Source: Xanthobacteraceae bacterium (GTDB taxonomy: Bacteria > Pseudomonadota > Alphaproteobacteria > Rhizobiales > Xanthobacteraceae). From it: a DNA stretch of 64,000 bases. Shown here piece after piece: positions 7,610 to 15,917 of the stretch. Within the stretch, counting starts at the first letter, position 1, and every line of letters starts with the position of its first letter. The stretch covers positions 434,001 through 498,000 of the forward strand of contig CP075369.1 of assembly GCA_019454205.1 (NCBI GenBank). Direction: 5' to 3'. The notes under the pieces are model-generated. The model was not told the origin of the DNA. It saw only the letters and a list, made by a program, of their open reading frames with translations, and ran no database searches. A program made the translations under genes and the position numbers.

Positions 7610-8770
7610 TTATTCCGCGGCCTGCAATTCGCCGCGAATAATCGCGCGCAGCGCGTCGATCGGTTTCTTCGCCTTGCCGTCCTCGAAGTGCCAGTAGGTC
7701 CAGCCGTTGCAGGCTTCAAGATTTTGCGCGAGCGCGCCCATCTTGTGGATCGAGCCGGCATGCGGTCCCAACTGGATCGAACCGTCGGGGCGTACCGTTG
7801 CCCGCACCTTGCCCTTGGCGTCGGTGAGGGTCGCGCCCGCATCCAGCAATCCGCGTTCGACGATGCTCGCGAAGGCCACGCGCGGCGCTTCGCGTGCGGT
7901 CATGAAGGGCACCAGTGTCGCTTCGGGATAGGGTTCGACATTCGCGATGCGCGCTTCCGCGGCTTTCGCATAGGTGGTTTCGCGCTCGATGCCGATGAAG
8001 CGGCGCGAGAGCTTTTTCGCCACCGCGCCGGTGGTGCCGGAGCCGAAGAACGGGTCGAGCACGACGTCGCCCGGCCTGGTCGAGGAAAGCAACACGCGCG
8101 CCAGCAGCGATTCCGGTTTCTGCGTGGGATGCACCTTGTCGCCGTCTTTATCTTTCAGGCGTTCCGCGCCGGTGCAGAGCGGCAGCGTCCAGTCGGAGCG
8201 CACCTGCACGTCTTCGTTGCCGGCTTTCAGCGCTTCGTAGTTGAAGACGTATTTGCGCGCCTTCTCGTCGCGTGCGGCCCAGATCAGCGTTTCGTGTGCG
8301 TTGGTGAAACGGCGGCCGCGGAAGTTCGGCATCGGGTTCACTTTCCGCCACACGACATCGTTCAGGATCCAGAAGCCGATGTCCTGCAACGCGGTGCCGA
8401 CGCGGAAAATGTTGTGATACGAGCCGATCACCCACAGCGTCGCGTTCGGTTTCATCGCGCGGCGCGCGGCTTTCAGCCACTCACGCGTGAAGTTGTCGTA
8501 GGCCTCGAAGCTGGAGAACTGGTCCCAGGCGTCGTCTACCGCATCGACCTTGGACTGGTCGGGCCGCGAAAGATCGCCGCGAAGTTGCAGATTGTAGGGC
8601 GGGTCCGCGAATACGAGATCGACGGATGCTTCGGGGAGCCTGTTCAATTCCTCGATGCAATCGCCGACGATGATGCGATTGTGCTCCAGCCCCGGAAGGT
8701 CTGGCCGTTTCGCCGAAGCTGAACGGGGCGCCCTACTGGGCGCCCCGAGACGCGAGACTCGCATACGCAA
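7610..8770 (-). CDS. ccrM: Cell-cycle regulated GANTC adenine DNA methyltransferase (CcrM)
   Basis: 386 residues. CcrM methylates adenine in GANTC and couples methylation state to the alphaproteobacterial cell cycle. The order is that of a beta-class methylase: motif IV DPPY at 56-59, the target recognition region, HPTQKPE, then motif I DPFFGSGTTG at 239-248. The C-terminal CcrM extension (from about 290, ending NGWTYWHFEDGKAKKPIDALR) separates CcrM from ordinary type II HinfI-like methylases. The first 23 residues from the ATG at 8770 are an Arg/Ser-rich extension encoded partly by a perfect GC hairpin (8724-8747). There is a GANTC site (8756-8760) in codons 4-5. ATG at 8764 is an alternative start. 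It converges on the antiporter gene. Confidence 0.95.
   Translation of the reverse strand: MRMRVSRLGAPSRAPRSASAKRPDLPGLEHNRIIVGDCIEELNRLPEASVDLVFADPPYNLQLRGDLSRPDQSKVDAVDDAWDQFSSFEAYDNFTREWLKAARRAMKPNATLWVIGSYHNIFRVGTALQDIGFWILNDVVWRKVNPMPNFRGRRFTNAHETLIWAARDEKARKYVFNYEALKAGNEDVQVRSDWTLPLCTGAERLKDKDGDKVHPTQKPESLLARVLLSSTRPGDVVLDPFFGSGTTGAVAKKLSRRFIGIERETTYAKAAEARIANVEPYPEATLVPFMTAREAPRVAFASIVERGLLDAGATLTDAKGKVRATVRPDGSIQLGPHAGSIHKMGALAQNLEACNGWTYWHFEDGKAKKPIDALRAIIRGELQAAE
8724..8747. promoter_or_regulatory. Perfect 10-bp GC hairpin in the 5' end of ccrM
   Basis: The arms CGGGGCGCCC (8724-8733) and GGGCGCCCCG (8738-8747) are perfectly complementary around a 4-nt loop. In the ccrM message it lies about 25-45 nt after the start codon. 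It is followed by no U-tract, so it is not a standard terminator. It could slow initiation or reflect a misplaced start; function is unknown. Confidence 0.45.
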
Positions 8771-8848
8771 TACCGGTACTCGTTACGCAACGAAACACAG
8801 TGCGCAGCATCGCCGCTCACGGTAAAAAACCCATTAAATATAAAGTGT

Positions 8849-8860
8849 TAACGGCCGTTA
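8849..8860. promoter_or_regulatory. 12-bp perfect palindrome upstream of ccrM
   Basis: TAACGGCCGTTA is a perfect palindrome, 79-90 bp upstream of the ccrM start in an otherwise AT-rich stretch (8820-8850). It is well placed to be an operator for ccrM. A CtrA full site (TTAA-N7-TTAA) is not present: the two TTAA copies here are 10 bp apart. Confidence 0.3.
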
Positions 8861-8916
8861 GGAATTGACCCTGCGAGACCGTGGACGAAGTTCATTCGCC
8901 GCGAAGCAAAGCAGGC

Positions 8917-10071
8917 TCAAGCCGCGAACAGGTCCATCTGGTCGCCCTTCATCGGCGGGTGCCTGAACAGCGAAGTGGTCATCGGCCAGCGGCGTTTGTT
9001 CAGGCCGAACTTGTTGCAGGCGAGTTCAAAGCGCCGCGCCACCGACCACGCATAAGGGCCGGTGCCGCGCTGGCGCAAACCCCAGGTCGAGTCGTAGTCC
9101 TTGCCGCCGTGGATGTCGCGGATGAGCGAGATGACGTGCTTCTCCTTGTCAGGGAAATGCTCGCGCAGCCATTCGCGGAACAGGTCCTTGATCTCGAGCG
9201 GCATCCTCAGCATCACGAAGCCCGCTTCCGTCGCGCCTGCGGCAGCACCCGCATCGAGCAGACGCTCGATTTCGGAGTCGTTGATCGCCGGTACGATGGG
9301 TGCGGTCATGATCGCGGTCGGGATGCCGGCGCGCGACAGTTCGCGGATAGCTTCGAGGCGGCGCGGCGGCGTCGGCGCGCGCGGCTCCATCGCGCGCGCG
9401 AGTTTCGGGTCGAGCGTGGTGATCGAGATCGCGACCTTGGCCAGCCCTTTCGCCGCCATCGGCGCGAGGATGTCGAGGTCGCGCAACACCAGGTTCGACT
9501 TCGTGACGATGCCGACCGGATGGTTGGTCTCGCTCAGCACTTCGAGAATGCGCCGCGTCAGCTTCCACTTCCGCTCGATCGGCTGGTAGGGATCGGTATT
9601 CGTGCCCATCGCCATCACGCGCGGCGAATAGCCGGGCGCAGCCAGTTCCTTGCGGAGCAATTCCGGCGCGTCCGGCTTCACGAACAACTGCGTTTCGAAA
9701 TCGAGGCCCGGCGACATGCCGTGATAGGCGTGGGTCGGCCGCGCGAAACAGTAGATGCAGCCGTGCTCGCAGCCGCGATACGGATTGATCGAGCGGTCGA
9801 AGCCGATATCCGGCGAGTCGTTCCGCGTAATGATTTTGCGCGCGCGCTCCTCGCGCGTCACGGTCTTGAGCGGCGGAAGGTCTTCGAGGGACTGCCAGCC
9901 GTCGTCGAACGGAATACGTGCTTCCGCGTCGTAGCGGCTGCTGGCGTTGGATACCGCGCCGCGGCCCCGGCGGCGCTCGCCGCCGACCGATGTATCGAGC
10001 AGCCCGTCCGCGTGTTCCGGGGCGGGTGCGAAGTCGCTGTTCTGAAGGTCCTTTTCAAATCCGTGGTCCAC
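8917..10071 (-). CDS. PA0069-family radical SAM protein
   Basis: 384 residues from GTG at 10071 (VDHGFEKDLQ). The open frame runs up to 10203, but that extension is hydrophobic/basic and not family-like. The radical-SAM cluster is C101-x3-C105-x2-C108 in PYRGCEHGCIYCFARPTHAYHG-type context, followed by VMAMGTNTDPYQPIE and VGIVTKSNLVLRDLDIL. It is a standalone radical SAM enzyme related to spore photoproduct lyase-like proteins, and its substrate is not established. In many Rhizobiales, as I recall, this gene sits with rnhB and ccrM. Here ccrM is the downstream neighbour but rnhB is 6 kb away on the other strand. Confidence 0.88.
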   Translation of the reverse strand: MDHGFEKDLQNSDFAPAPEHADGLLDTSVGGERRRGRGAVSNASSRYDAEARIPFDDGWQSLEDLPPLKTVTREERARKIITRNDSPDIGFDRSINPYRGCEHGCIYCFARPTHAYHGMSPGLDFETQLFVKPDAPELLRKELAAPGYSPRVMAMGTNTDPYQPIERKWKLTRRILEVLSETNHPVGIVTKSNLVLRDLDILAPMAAKGLAKVAISITTLDPKLARAMEPRAPTPPRRLEAIRELSRAGIPTAIMTAPIVPAINDSEIERLLDAGAAAGATEAGFVMLRMPLEIKDLFREWLREHFPDKEKHVISLIRDIHGGKDYDSTWGLRQRGTGPYAWSVARRFELACNKFGLNKRRWPMTTSLFRHPPMKGDQMDLFAA

Positions 10072-10351
10072 GGCCGACTCTCCTGCTTGGAATGAAATCC
10101 TAGGCGGGAAATGAGAACAAAACAAGAACAAGATATGGGGCAGAAATCGCGGTTGCTCCAAGGTCTTGCGATGTGAGGAACGCCCAACGGTACGCGGACA
10201 CACGCATAACCGCCGAAAGAGCAGGTGGTTGCAGGATAGTCCCTGCGCAAGCGGGGCCGCCCGGTAGAAGCGCGGGGTGATTCGCGCGCGCTTGCGTGGT
10301 CTTCGGCGGAAACGTCTAATCGCAGCGTAAAAATCGGAAACGGAGGAATAA

Positions 10352-10807
10352 ATGAACTATCTCAAGGCGGCTCTGGCAGGCGTGGCCGTATTGGCTTTCG
10401 CGGGCATCGTGAACGCGCAGCAGGGCGGAAAGGTCGTGATCTCCACGCCGAACGCGCCGGAGGCGATCGGTCCCTACTCGCAGGCGATTCAGGTCGGCAA
10501 CACGCTTTATCTCGCCGGGCAGGTCGCGATCGATCCGAAGACCAAGAAGATGATGAAAGATGCTTCGATCGAGGAGCAGACCAAGCAGGTGCTTGAAAAC
10601 CTGAAAGCCGTGCTGGAGGCCGCCGGCATGACGATGGATAACGTCGTTTCGTCCTCGGTCTTTATGCAGGATCTGAACGACTTCAAGGCCATGAACGGCG
10701 TTTACGCGACCTACTTCACCAAGATGCCGCCTGCGCGCGCGACTGTGCAGGTGGCACGCCTTCCGCTCGACGCGAAAATCGAGATTTCCTTGATTGCGGT
10801 GAAATAA
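10352..10807 (+). CDS. Secreted RidA-family (YjgF/UK114) protein
   Basis: 151 residues with a clear Shine-Dalgarno GGAGG (10342-10346) 5 bp before the ATG. Residues 1-22 form a signal peptide (hydrophobic AALAGVAVLAFAGIV, cleavage after NAQ or nearby), so the mature protein should be periplasmic. The rest is a standard RidA fold: IGPYSQAIQVGNTLYLAGQV, EEQTKQVLENLKAVLEAAG and PARATVQVARLPLDAKIEI with the conserved Arg. Cytosolic RidA removes reactive imines from PLP enzymes; a periplasmic role is not known. It is distinct from the cytosolic paralogue at 4443 and stands alone, followed by an inverted repeat. Confidence 0.9.
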   Translation: MNYLKAALAGVAVLAFAGIVNAQQGGKVVISTPNAPEAIGPYSQAIQVGNTLYLAGQVAIDPKTKKMMKDASIEEQTKQVLENLKAVLEAAGMTMDNVVSSSVFMQDLNDFKAMNGVYATYFTKMPPARATVQVARLPLDAKIEISLIAVK

Positions 10808-10819
10808 GGTACAAGACGG

Positions 10820-10851
10820 CGCCACGCTCCCAACGGTTGCGGAGCGTGGCG
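10820..10851 (+). terminator. Inverted repeat after the secreted ridA gene, probable terminator
   Basis: CGCCACGCTCC (10820-10830) and GGAGCGTGGCG (10841-10851) form a perfect 11-bp stem with a 10-nt loop, 13 bp after the stop codon. There is no U-tract, so it may act as an RNA 3' end stabiliser or a weak terminator. Confidence 0.5.
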
Positions 10852-10886
10852 TAACCGCCGAAACGTCACGTGATGCAGTATCCGCT

Positions 10887-11474
10887 TTGATCAGCGTTGT
10901 GATTCCCACGCTCGACTCGGAGCGCCAGATCGTGCCGACGCTTGCCGCGCTGGTTTCCGGCGCGGCTGCCGGGATTGTTCGCGATGTCGTACTTGCCGAC
11001 GGCGGCTCGAACGACGAAACCGAAGCCATCGCGGATGCGGCGGGCTGCATTTTCCTGAAAGGCGGCGAAGATCTCGGCCTGCGGCTGCGCGAGGGCGCGC
11101 GCGCCGCGGTACGCGGTGAGTGGCTCTTGTTTCTCGATCCGGGCGGGAGGCTCGAAGAGGGCTGGACACGCGAAGTGCGAAAATTCCTCGACACCGTTGG
11201 CCGCTCCGGCAAGCTGCGCGCGGCGACCTTCCGGCTCGCCTATGAAGGCTTCGGTATGCGCCCACGGTTCGCGGAAGCCGCAGCCAGTGCGCGGCTCGCG
11301 CTCACCGGCCGTCCGCGCGCGGAGCAGGGGCTGCTGATCTCGAAAACCATGTACCAGCAAAGCGGCGGCCACCAGAAAGGCGCGAACGCGCATCGCCGCC
11401 TGATCGCGAAACTGGGCCGCATGCGCATCGTGAAGCTGCGGACGCGGGTGCTGCTGGCCGATCCTGCGGAATAG
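10887..11474 (+). CDS. Small family-2-like glycosyltransferase
   Basis: 195 residues from a TTG at 10887 giving MISVVIPTLDSERQI. The GT-A nucleotide-sugar half is recognisable: VVIPTLDSE, VVLADGGSNDETEAIADAAG, and WLLFLDPGGRLEEGW, where the usual DxD acid pair is reduced to D-x-G. The protein is shorter than typical GT2 enzymes (230-300 residues) and has no membrane anchor. Sugar donor and acceptor are unknown; it could be a degenerate or specialised transferase. It lies between the secreted RidA gene and the MarR-GNAT gene on the same strand, with no functional link visible. Confidence 0.72.
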   Translation: MISVVIPTLDSERQIVPTLAALVSGAAAGIVRDVVLADGGSNDETEAIADAAGCIFLKGGEDLGLRLREGARAAVRGEWLLFLDPGGRLEEGWTREVRKFLDTVGRSGKLRAATFRLAYEGFGMRPRFAEAAASARLALTGRPRAEQGLLISKTMYQQSGGHQKGANAHRRLIAKLGRMRIVKLRTRVLLADPAE

Positions 11475-11509
11475 TTGACTCCGTCAAGTATCTGGCCGAA
11501 CCTGTGGCC

Positions 11510-12430
11510 ATGCCCAATTTCAGCCGCACGAAGGTTGACGCCGTTCGCCGTTTCAACCGCGCCTATACGCGAACGCTCGGCGTGCTGGACGAAGCCTTCC
11601 TCGATACGCCGTTCTCGCTGACCGAGGCGCGCGTGCTCTACGAACTTTCCGAAGGCGAAAAAACCGCGAAGGAAATCGCGCTCACGCTGGCGCTGGATGC
11701 CGGGTACCTGAGCCGGATACTCGACCGTTTCGAGAAGGCGAAGCTGATCGTGCGAAACGCCTCGGCGGAGGATCGCAGGAGCGCTCTCGTTTCACTGACG
11801 CGGCTTGGCTACAGCGCCTATGCGCCGCTCGAACTGCGCTCGCGTGACCGCGTCGGCGCGATGATCGGCGCGCTTCCCGCAAGCGCGCAAACGCAATTAC
11901 TGGACGCAATGCGGATTGTCGGCGCGCTGACCGCGGCGGACGAGGATGCGGCAAAGGTAACGCTGCGCACGCACCGCCCCGGAGACATGGGCTGGATCAC
12001 CCTGCGCCACGCGGCGCTCTACGACGAGGAATATGGCTACGGTCCGCAATTCGAGGCGCTGGTCGCGGACATCTGCGCGCAGTTTCTGAAAAACTACGAC
12101 GCGAAGTCGGAGCGTTGCTGGATCGCGGAGTTGAACGGCGTGCCGGCTGGCTCCGTCTGCCTCGTGCGCGCGGATAAGAAGACCGCCAAGCTGCGCCTGA
12201 TGTTTCTGGAGCCATGGGCGCGCGGGAAGGGTGCGGCGCAGAAACTCGTCGATGCCTGCATCGCCTTCGCGCGGGCGTGCCGCTACGAAAAGATCGTGCT
12301 CTGGACGCAAAGCGAACTGCTCGCCGCGCGAAAATTATACGCGAACGTCGGGTTCAGACTGACCGGCACCAAACCCCACGCCGATTTCGGAAAGAAGCTG
12401 ACCGGCGAGACGTGGGAACTGAAGTTGTGA
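11510..12430 (+). CDS. MarR-family regulator fused to a GNAT N-acetyltransferase
   Basis: 306 residues from ATG at 11510 (a GTG at 11504 is in frame). Residues 1-150 are a MarR winged helix: FSLTEARVLYELSEGEKTAKEIALTLALDAGYLSRILDRFEKAKLIVR, with the wing at AEDRRSALVSLT. Residues 155-306 are GNAT: MGWITLRHAALYDEEYGYGPQFE, then WIAELNGVPAGSVCLVR, the acetyl-CoA loop EPWARGKGAAQKLVDACIAFAR, and the C-terminal LYANVGFRLTGTKPH. This fusion is a known architecture, thought to couple effector sensing with acetylation of a small molecule, but the substrate is not known. No target operon is evident nearby. Confidence 0.92.
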   Translation: MPNFSRTKVDAVRRFNRAYTRTLGVLDEAFLDTPFSLTEARVLYELSEGEKTAKEIALTLALDAGYLSRILDRFEKAKLIVRNASAEDRRSALVSLTRLGYSAYAPLELRSRDRVGAMIGALPASAQTQLLDAMRIVGALTAADEDAAKVTLRTHRPGDMGWITLRHAALYDEEYGYGPQFEALVADICAQFLKNYDAKSERCWIAELNGVPAGSVCLVRADKKTAKLRLMFLEPWARGKGAAQKLVDACIAFARACRYEKIVLWTQSELLAARKLYANVGFRLTGTKPHADFGKKLTGETWELKL

Positions 12431-12490
12431 CAAGGCCGTTCCGGGTCGCCGCCTCGCAGCGCCCGGATCGGCAAGTAATATTCTCCAAGG

Positions 12491-13069
12491 TCAGTGGCTG
12501 TTCTTCACCCACACCTTCTTTGCGAGCGGGCCGGTGTCGCCGTCTTCCTCGACGTAATGAACCTCGACGCCGCGCACGAGGTAATCGAAATCGCCGGAAA
12601 GGATGGCGTTGCGGTGGAAGTAAAGCAGTGCGCCCTCCTTGCCGAGCAGGTAGCCGTAATCCTGTAGCGGATAGATTTCCGCGACCTGTCCGAGGAAGCG
12701 CTCTTCGCTGCCTTCGGCCTGCACGCGCCCATTCGACTTCCGCGTTTCTTTCAGCGCTTGCAGCCGCCGCTCTGCGATCCGGAACGCTTCGTTGATGGCG
12801 TTGCCGAGATCCGGCGACTGGTACTTGCGTTGCAGGTGATCCGGCTCGTGCGCGACCACGAGATTCTTCCGGCCCGGAATTTCCAGCTCGATCCGCACCA
12901 CCGGCGGAATCGAGTGGTTCGCATTGTCCGCGCGCCGGTCTACGCGCACATGGCACGAAGTAATGCGGTCGTAGATTTCCTCCAGCTCCGCGACATGGGC
13001 GCGGATGATTTCCTCCGCAGCCTGCGATTTGTCGATGTTGCGATAAGAGATTTCGAGCGGAACTTGCAT
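12491..13069 (-). CDS. HPF/RaiA-like ribosome-associated protein with a C-terminal cold-shock-like domain
   Basis: 192 residues. The N-terminal 100 residues resemble the HPF/YfiA fold (MQVPLEISYRNIDKSQAAEEIIRAHVAELEEIYDRITSCHV, then an EIPGRKNLVV strand pair). After a short linker, residues of about 125-190 look like a cold-shock/OB domain (FLGQVAEIYPLQDYGYLLGKEGALLYFHRNAIL ... VEVHYVEEDGDTGPLAKKVWV) with the aromatic YGY-LYFH arrangement of RNP motifs. By family, such proteins bind the small ribosomal subunit; the OB domain suggests extra RNA contact. It is convergent with the MarR-GNAT gene, 60 bp away. Confidence 0.85.
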   Translation of the reverse strand: MQVPLEISYRNIDKSQAAEEIIRAHVAELEEIYDRITSCHVRVDRRADNANHSIPPVVRIELEIPGRKNLVVAHEPDHLQRKYQSPDLGNAINEAFRIAERRLQALKETRKSNGRVQAEGSEERFLGQVAEIYPLQDYGYLLGKEGALLYFHRNAILSGDFDYLVRGVEVHYVEEDGDTGPLAKKVWVKNSH

Positions 13070-13153
13070 GGCTTCCTCATTCGTCGCCCCAAAGCCCGTG
13101 GGTAAACGCTAACAGGGAAGTTGGTTCCGAAATGCGGCGGCGTGGAACTTGCG

Positions 13154-14407
13154 CTATCCCGGCCGGTCGTCGCGCGTGATCAGCCGCGCGCCGCGCTGGT
13201 AGGTGATGTAGCTCCACAGCCATGTCATCGCGACCATGAGCCGGTTACGCAACCCGATCAGGAAATAAATGTGCGCGACCGACCAGAACAGCCAGCCGAT
13301 AAAACCCGTCAATTTGAAACGCTTCAGTTTCACCACTGCCGATTTTCTGCCGATGGTCGCGAGGTCGCCTGCGTGGCGATAGACGAACGGGGCGGGAGCC
13401 GCTTCGCCTTTGATGCGCGCGGCGATCAGGCGGCCCACATATTTTCCCATCTGTTTCGCGGCAGGTGCGATTCCCGGAATCGGCGCCGCCAATGTTGCGG
13501 TATCTCCAACGGCGAAGATTTCCGGATGACCGGGCACGCTTAAATCCGCTGCGACCTTGATGCGTCCGGCACGGTCGGCCTCCGCGCCGATCCATTCCGC
13601 GGCAGGCGAAGCCTTCACGCCCGCGGCCCAGACGATCGCTTCCGAGTCGATGTTGCGTTCGCCCAGCGAAACGCCGGTGCGGCGCACGTCGGTTACCAGC
13701 GTCGAGGTCAGCACCTCGACGCCCATCTTCTTCAGCGAGCGCTCCGCATAGGCGGAAAGGTCTTCCGGAAATGCGGGCAGGATGCGTGGCCCGGCTTCGA
13801 TCAGCAGGATGCGCGCCTCGCTGGGGTCGATCTTGCGAAAGTCCATGCGCAGCGCATGCCGCGCGATTTCGGCGATGGCGCCCGCCATTTCGACGCCGGT
13901 CGGCCCGCCGCCGACCACGACGAAGGTGAGGAGGCGCTTGCGGTCCTCGTTATTTTGCGCGGTCTCCGCGCGCTCGAAGGAGAGCAAGACGCGGCTGCGG
14001 ATTTTTGTGGCGTCGGTGAGCGTCTTCAATCCCGGCGCGGCATTCTGCCAGTCGTCGTGCCCGAAATAGGAGTGGGTCACGCCGGTCGCCAGCACCAGAT
14101 AGTCATAAGGAAGATCGACCGTGTCGGCATGGACGATGCGCGCCTTCGTGTCGATGCTGCGGATTGAGCCGAGCATCACGGTGGCGTTCTGCTGTTTGCG
14201 CAAGATGCTGCGCACCGGCCACGCAATATCCGCCGGCGAGATTACCGCGGTTGCGACCTGATAGAGCAGGGGCTGGAAGGTGTGATGGTTGTGGCGGTCG
14301 ATGACCGTGATGTCGGCGTGCGCCTTGCGCAACGCGCGTGCCGCTTCCAGCCCGCCAAAGCCCGCGCCGATGATGACGATACGCGGCTTCCCGGCGGCTG
14401 GCGTCAT
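13154..14407 (-). CDS. ndh: Type II NADH:quinone oxidoreductase (NDH-2)
   Basis: 417 residues. NDH-2 passes electrons from NADH to the quinone pool without proton pumping. The N-terminal FAD Rossmann motif GAGFGG is at 14-19 after IVIIGAG. The NADH-binding motif VVVGGGPTGVEMAGAI lies near 165-180, and AVGDTA (FAD second contact) near 300. The C-terminal 60 residues contain an amphipathic or membrane-associated stretch (FIGWLFWSVAHIYFLIGLRNRLMV) as in monotopic NDH-2 enzymes. The LYQVATAVISPADIAWPVR segment is typical of the family. Together with CydAB and ETF-QO in this window it adds branches to the respiratory chain. Confidence 0.92.
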   Translation of the reverse strand: MTPAAGKPRIVIIGAGFGGLEAARALRKAHADITVIDRHNHHTFQPLLYQVATAVISPADIAWPVRSILRKQQNATVMLGSIRSIDTKARIVHADTVDLPYDYLVLATGVTHSYFGHDDWQNAAPGLKTLTDATKIRSRVLLSFERAETAQNNEDRKRLLTFVVVGGGPTGVEMAGAIAEIARHALRMDFRKIDPSEARILLIEAGPRILPAFPEDLSAYAERSLKKMGVEVLTSTLVTDVRRTGVSLGERNIDSEAIVWAAGVKASPAAEWIGAEADRAGRIKVAADLSVPGHPEIFAVGDTATLAAPIPGIAPAAKQMGKYVGRLIAARIKGEAAPAPFVYRHAGDLATIGRKSAVVKLKRFKLTGFIGWLFWSVAHIYFLIGLRNRLMVAMTWLWSYITYQRGARLITRDDRPG

Positions 14408-14428
14408 GGCTGGCCTTTCTGTTTGTAT

Positions 14429-14977
14429 TTACTTCGTCTTTTTTATCTTCGAGCGTTTCAGATGCTCGTCAAGCCGCGGCATGATCTCGACGAAGTTGCA
14501 CGGCTTGTGCCGCAGGTCGAACTGGTGGACGAGGATTTCGTCCCATGCGTCGCGGCATGCGCCGGGCGAACCCGGCAGGCAGAAGATGTAGGTCGCATTC
14601 GCGACGCCCGCCGTCGCGCGGCTCTGGATCGTCGAGGATTTGATCTTCGCGAACGAGATCTGGTGAAAAACGATGGAGAAGCCGTCCATCCGTTTTTCGA
14701 ATAGCGGTTCGACCGCTTCCGGCGTCACGTCGCGCCCGGTGAAGCCGGTGCCGCCGGTGGTGATCACCACGTCGATTTTCTTGTCCTTGATCCACGCGCG
14801 CACCTTGGCGCGGATCGCACGCACTTCGTCCTTCACGATGGCGCGCACGGCGAGGGCGTGCCCCGCCGCGGCGATGCGATCGGCAAGCGTGCTGCCGGAT
14901 TTGTCTTCCGCGAGATCGCGCGTGTCGGAAACGGTCAGTACCGCGATATTCAGCGGAACGAACGGTTTGTCTTCCAC
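14429..14977 (-). CDS. moaB: MogA/MoaB-family molybdopterin biosynthesis protein
   Basis: 182 residues from GTG at 14977 (VEDKPFVPLNIAVLTVSD). The upstream open frame overlaps the metallopeptidase gene and is Arg-rich, so it is rejected. The family signature TTGGTGFTGRD is at 73-83, followed by TPEAVEPLF, and PGSPGACRDAWDEIL occurs near the end. MoaB/MogA adenylylates molybdopterin before metal insertion, in the cytosol. No other moa or mob gene is in the window, so this is a dispersed copy. It starts 10 bp after the stop of the upstream metallopeptidase gene, suggesting co-transcription without an obvious functional tie. Confidence 0.9.
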   Translation of the reverse strand: MEDKPFVPLNIAVLTVSDTRDLAEDKSGSTLADRIAAAGHALAVRAIVKDEVRAIRAKVRAWIKDKKIDVVITTGGTGFTGRDVTPEAVEPLFEKRMDGFSIVFHQISFAKIKSSTIQSRATAGVANATYIFCLPGSPGACRDAWDEILVHQFDLRHKPCNFVEIMPRLDEHLKRSKIKKTK

Positions 14978-14987
14978 GAACGCTGCT

Positions 14988-15917
14988 TCAGATCGACGAG
15001 GCCGAGAACGTGTTGCAGGCCGAAAGCGAGCCGCTCTCGAAGCCGGTCTGGAACCAGCGTTTGCGTTGCGCCGACGAGCCGTGCGTGAACGAGTCCGGCA
15101 CCACATAGCCCTGCGAGCGCCGCTGCAGCATGTCGTCGCCGATGGCGCTTGCGGTTTGCAATGCCGCGTCCACGTCGCCCGGATCGAGGAATGCGCGCTT
15201 CTTCTGCTGGCGGTTGGCCCAGACGCCCGCGAAGCAGTCCGCCTGCAATTCGACGCGCACCTGCAACGCGTTGCGCTCGCGCTGGCCGACGCCGCGCTGC
15301 GCCTGCTGCACTTTCGGCAACACGCCGAGCAGGTTCTGGACGTGATGGCCGATCTCGTGCGCGATTACGTAGGCCTGCGAGAATTCGCAGGTCTTCGATC
15401 CTGCCGGACACGCGCCGAGCTTGCGCTGCAAGTCCTGGAAGAACGAGGTGTCGAGATAGACCGCCTGTTCCGGCGGGCAATAGAACGGACCCATCGCCGA
15501 CTGCGCATAGCCGCAGGCCGAGCGCGTCGCGTTCCGGAAGATCACAAGCCGGGGCGCGCGGTAGCGCTGGCCGCCTTCGGCGAAAATTTCCGACCAGCGG
15601 TCTTCGGTTTCGCCGAGCACGCCCGCGACGAAGCGGCCGAGTTCGTCGGTCGGCGCGCCCTTCTTGCGGATATTCGGCTGGTTCGGGACTTGTTGCTCGT
15701 AGCCCTGCCGCGGTCCCTGCGCCATTTCGATACCGCCGAGGATCACGCGAGGATCGATACCGATCGCCCATGCCAGCAGGCCGAGAATGATGATCGTGCC
15801 GATACCGAGGCCGCCCTGGCCGGTCGGCAACGGGAAGCCGGGACCGGCAAGGATGTTGCCGTTATCGTCGCGGCGGTCTTCGACGTTGTCGCTCTGGCGG
15901 AAATCGTCCCAACGCAT
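14988..15917 (-). CDS. YpfJ-type neutral zinc metallopeptidase
   Basis: 309 residues from ATG at 15917 (MRWDDFRQSDNVEDRR), the usual start of this family; the longer frame to 16028 is not family-like. One membrane segment lies after the Gly-rich GQGGLGIGTIIILGLLAW (about 33-53), so the catalytic part is probably periplasmic. The zinc motif HEIGHH is at 187-192, with the third ligand probably in the following helix (VELQADCFAGVWAN). Cys pairs in the 130-180 region could form disulfides. The family is widespread, with unknown substrate. A GTG-started moaB follows immediately. Confidence 0.9.
   Translation of the reverse strand: MRWDDFRQSDNVEDRRDDNGNILAGPGFPLPTGQGGLGIGTIIILGLLAWAIGIDPRVILGGIEMAQGPRQGYEQQVPNQPNIRKKGAPTDELGRFVAGVLGETEDRWSEIFAEGGQRYRAPRLVIFRNATRSACGYAQSAMGPFYCPPEQAVYLDTSFFQDLQRKLGACPAGSKTCEFSQAYVIAHEIGHHVQNLLGVLPKVQQAQRGVGQRERNALQVRVELQADCFAGVWANRQQKKRAFLDPGDVDAALQTASAIGDDMLQRRSQGYVVPDSFTHGSSAQRKRWFQTGFESGSLSACNTFSASSI

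Noticed and set aside
8820..8862. CtrA site upstream of ccrM
   Set aside because: Two TTAA boxes exist but are separated by 10 bp, not 7, so this is not a full CtrA motif.
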